Assembly: GCA_023413015.1 (NCBI GenBank)
Contig: JAEZQR010000062.1
Location: 1-5,990, forward strand
Direction of reading: 5' to 3'
Source: Pseudomonadota bacterium
GTDB lineage: Bacteria; Pseudomonadota; Alphaproteobacteria; Sphingomonadales; Sphingomonadaceae
DNA length: 5,990 bases
Shown in pieces: positions 5,546 to 5,990 of the stretch (its first letter is position 1; each line of letters begins with the position of its first letter). The position numbers were made by a program, and so were the translations under genes. The notes under the pieces were generated by a model. That model worked only from the letters and a program-made list of their open reading frames with translations, was not told the DNA's origin and did no database searches.

Positions 5546-5990
5546 ATGAAGACCCTCCTCATCGTCTACCACAGCATGACCGGCGGCACGCGGCAGATGG
5601 CGGAAGCCGCCGCCGAGGGGGCACGAAGCGAGAGGGAGGTAGCGGTGCGGCTGCTCCGGGCGGTCGACGCCGGACCCGGCGATTTGCTGGCGGCGGACGG
5701 CTATGTATTCGCGACGCCCGAGAATCTCGCGGCGGTGGCGGGGATGATGAAGGACTTCTTCGATCGCAGCTATTATCCCGTGCTCGACCACATCCAGGGG
5801 CGCCCTTACGCGGCGCTGATCTGTGCGGGGAGCGACGGCGACAATGCCGCGCGCCAGATCATACGCATCGCCACCGGCTGGCGGCTGAAGCCGGTCGCCG
5901 ATCCGCTGATCGTCTGCACGCATGCGCAGACGCCGGAGGCGATCCTGGCGCCCAAGAAAATCGAAGCCGAAGCGCTCGCGCGCTGCTATG
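5546..5990 (+). CDS. Flavodoxin-fold protein (FMN flavodoxin / NAD(P)H-quinone reductase-like), partial
   Basis: The frame is open to the window end, showing 148 residues; the stop lies outside, and the family is often about 150-200 residues long. It begins with a hydrophobic beta strand (MKTLLIVYHS), followed directly by the FMN phosphate-binding loop HSMTGGT (9-15). Further on come ATPEN (56-60) and GMMKDFFDRSYY (66-77), the second flavin-contact region typical of small flavodoxin-family oxidoreductases, and a third strand with CAGSDGDNAARQ (93-104). I infer a cytoplasmic FMN protein that shuttles electrons or reduces quinones. The specific reaction is not readable. ATG 5546 has a weak purine run AAGAG at 5534-5538, seven bases upstream. 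The gene follows the P450 after 66 bases on the same strand, with a repeat hairpin between, so co-transcription is possible. Flavodoxin partners of P450s exist (cindoxin for P450cin), but nothing here proves such pairing. Confidence 0.8.
   Translation, partial: MKTLLIVYHSMTGGTRQMAEAAAEGARSEREVAVRLLRAVDAGPGDLLAADGYVFATPENLAAVAGMMKDFFDRSYYPVLDHIQGRPYAALICAGSDGDNAARQIIRIATGWRLKPVADPLIVCTHAQTPEAILAPKKIEAEALARCY

Noticed and set aside
5504..5923. Minus-strand frame of 139 codons opposite the flavodoxin-like gene
   Set aside because: The plus strand has a clear FMN-binding loop and a continuous open frame to the window edge. The antisense product is Arg-rich and unrecognisable, and its 3' end runs into the repeat.

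Overview
The window is high-GC bacterial DNA with strong G/C at third codon positions. It looks like an alphaproteobacterium, most likely a sphingomonad (Sphingomonas or relative). The reasons are the general style of the proteins, possible GGAAC-type extracytoplasmic sigma promoters, and two copies of a palindrome with the core TCATCCCGGCGAAGGCC, which I remember as widespread between sphingomonad genes. The taxonomic call is inference; no rRNA or other marker is present.

Layout, left to right. (1) 52-1368, plus strand: a complete RhlE-type DEAD-box RNA helicase, followed by a strong 16-bp hairpin. (2) 1369-1625: a non-coding stretch with that hairpin, a G-tract cluster inside a second inverted repeat, and an AT-rich island that probably holds a promoter. 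(3) 1626-1808, plus strand: a small 60-codon reading frame whose C-terminal half loosely resembles NepR-type anti-sigma factors. Its stop lies one base from the convergent stop of the next gene. (4) 1810-3987, minus strand: complete priA, the replication-restart helicase. (5) 3988-4162: a divergent intergenic region with one copy of the palindromic repeat and a perfect 10-bp palindrome. (6) 4163-5479, plus strand: a complete cytochrome P450 that resembles P450terp (CYP108). (7) 5501-5530: a second copy of the repeat, inverted relative to the first, forming a perfect 13-bp hairpin. (8) 5546 to the window end, plus strand: a flavodoxin-fold protein, cut by the window edge.

The helicase and PriA are housekeeping nucleic-acid enzymes and do not form an obvious pathway with the rest. 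The P450 and the flavodoxin-like protein are co-directional, 66 bases apart, and could be co-transcribed. Whether the flavoprotein serves the P450 is open. I see no mobile-element genes, tRNA, rRNA or CRISPR array. Most of the window is ordinary. The parts worth a second look are the small NepR-like frame with its promoter region, and the P450 bracketed by inverted repeats.
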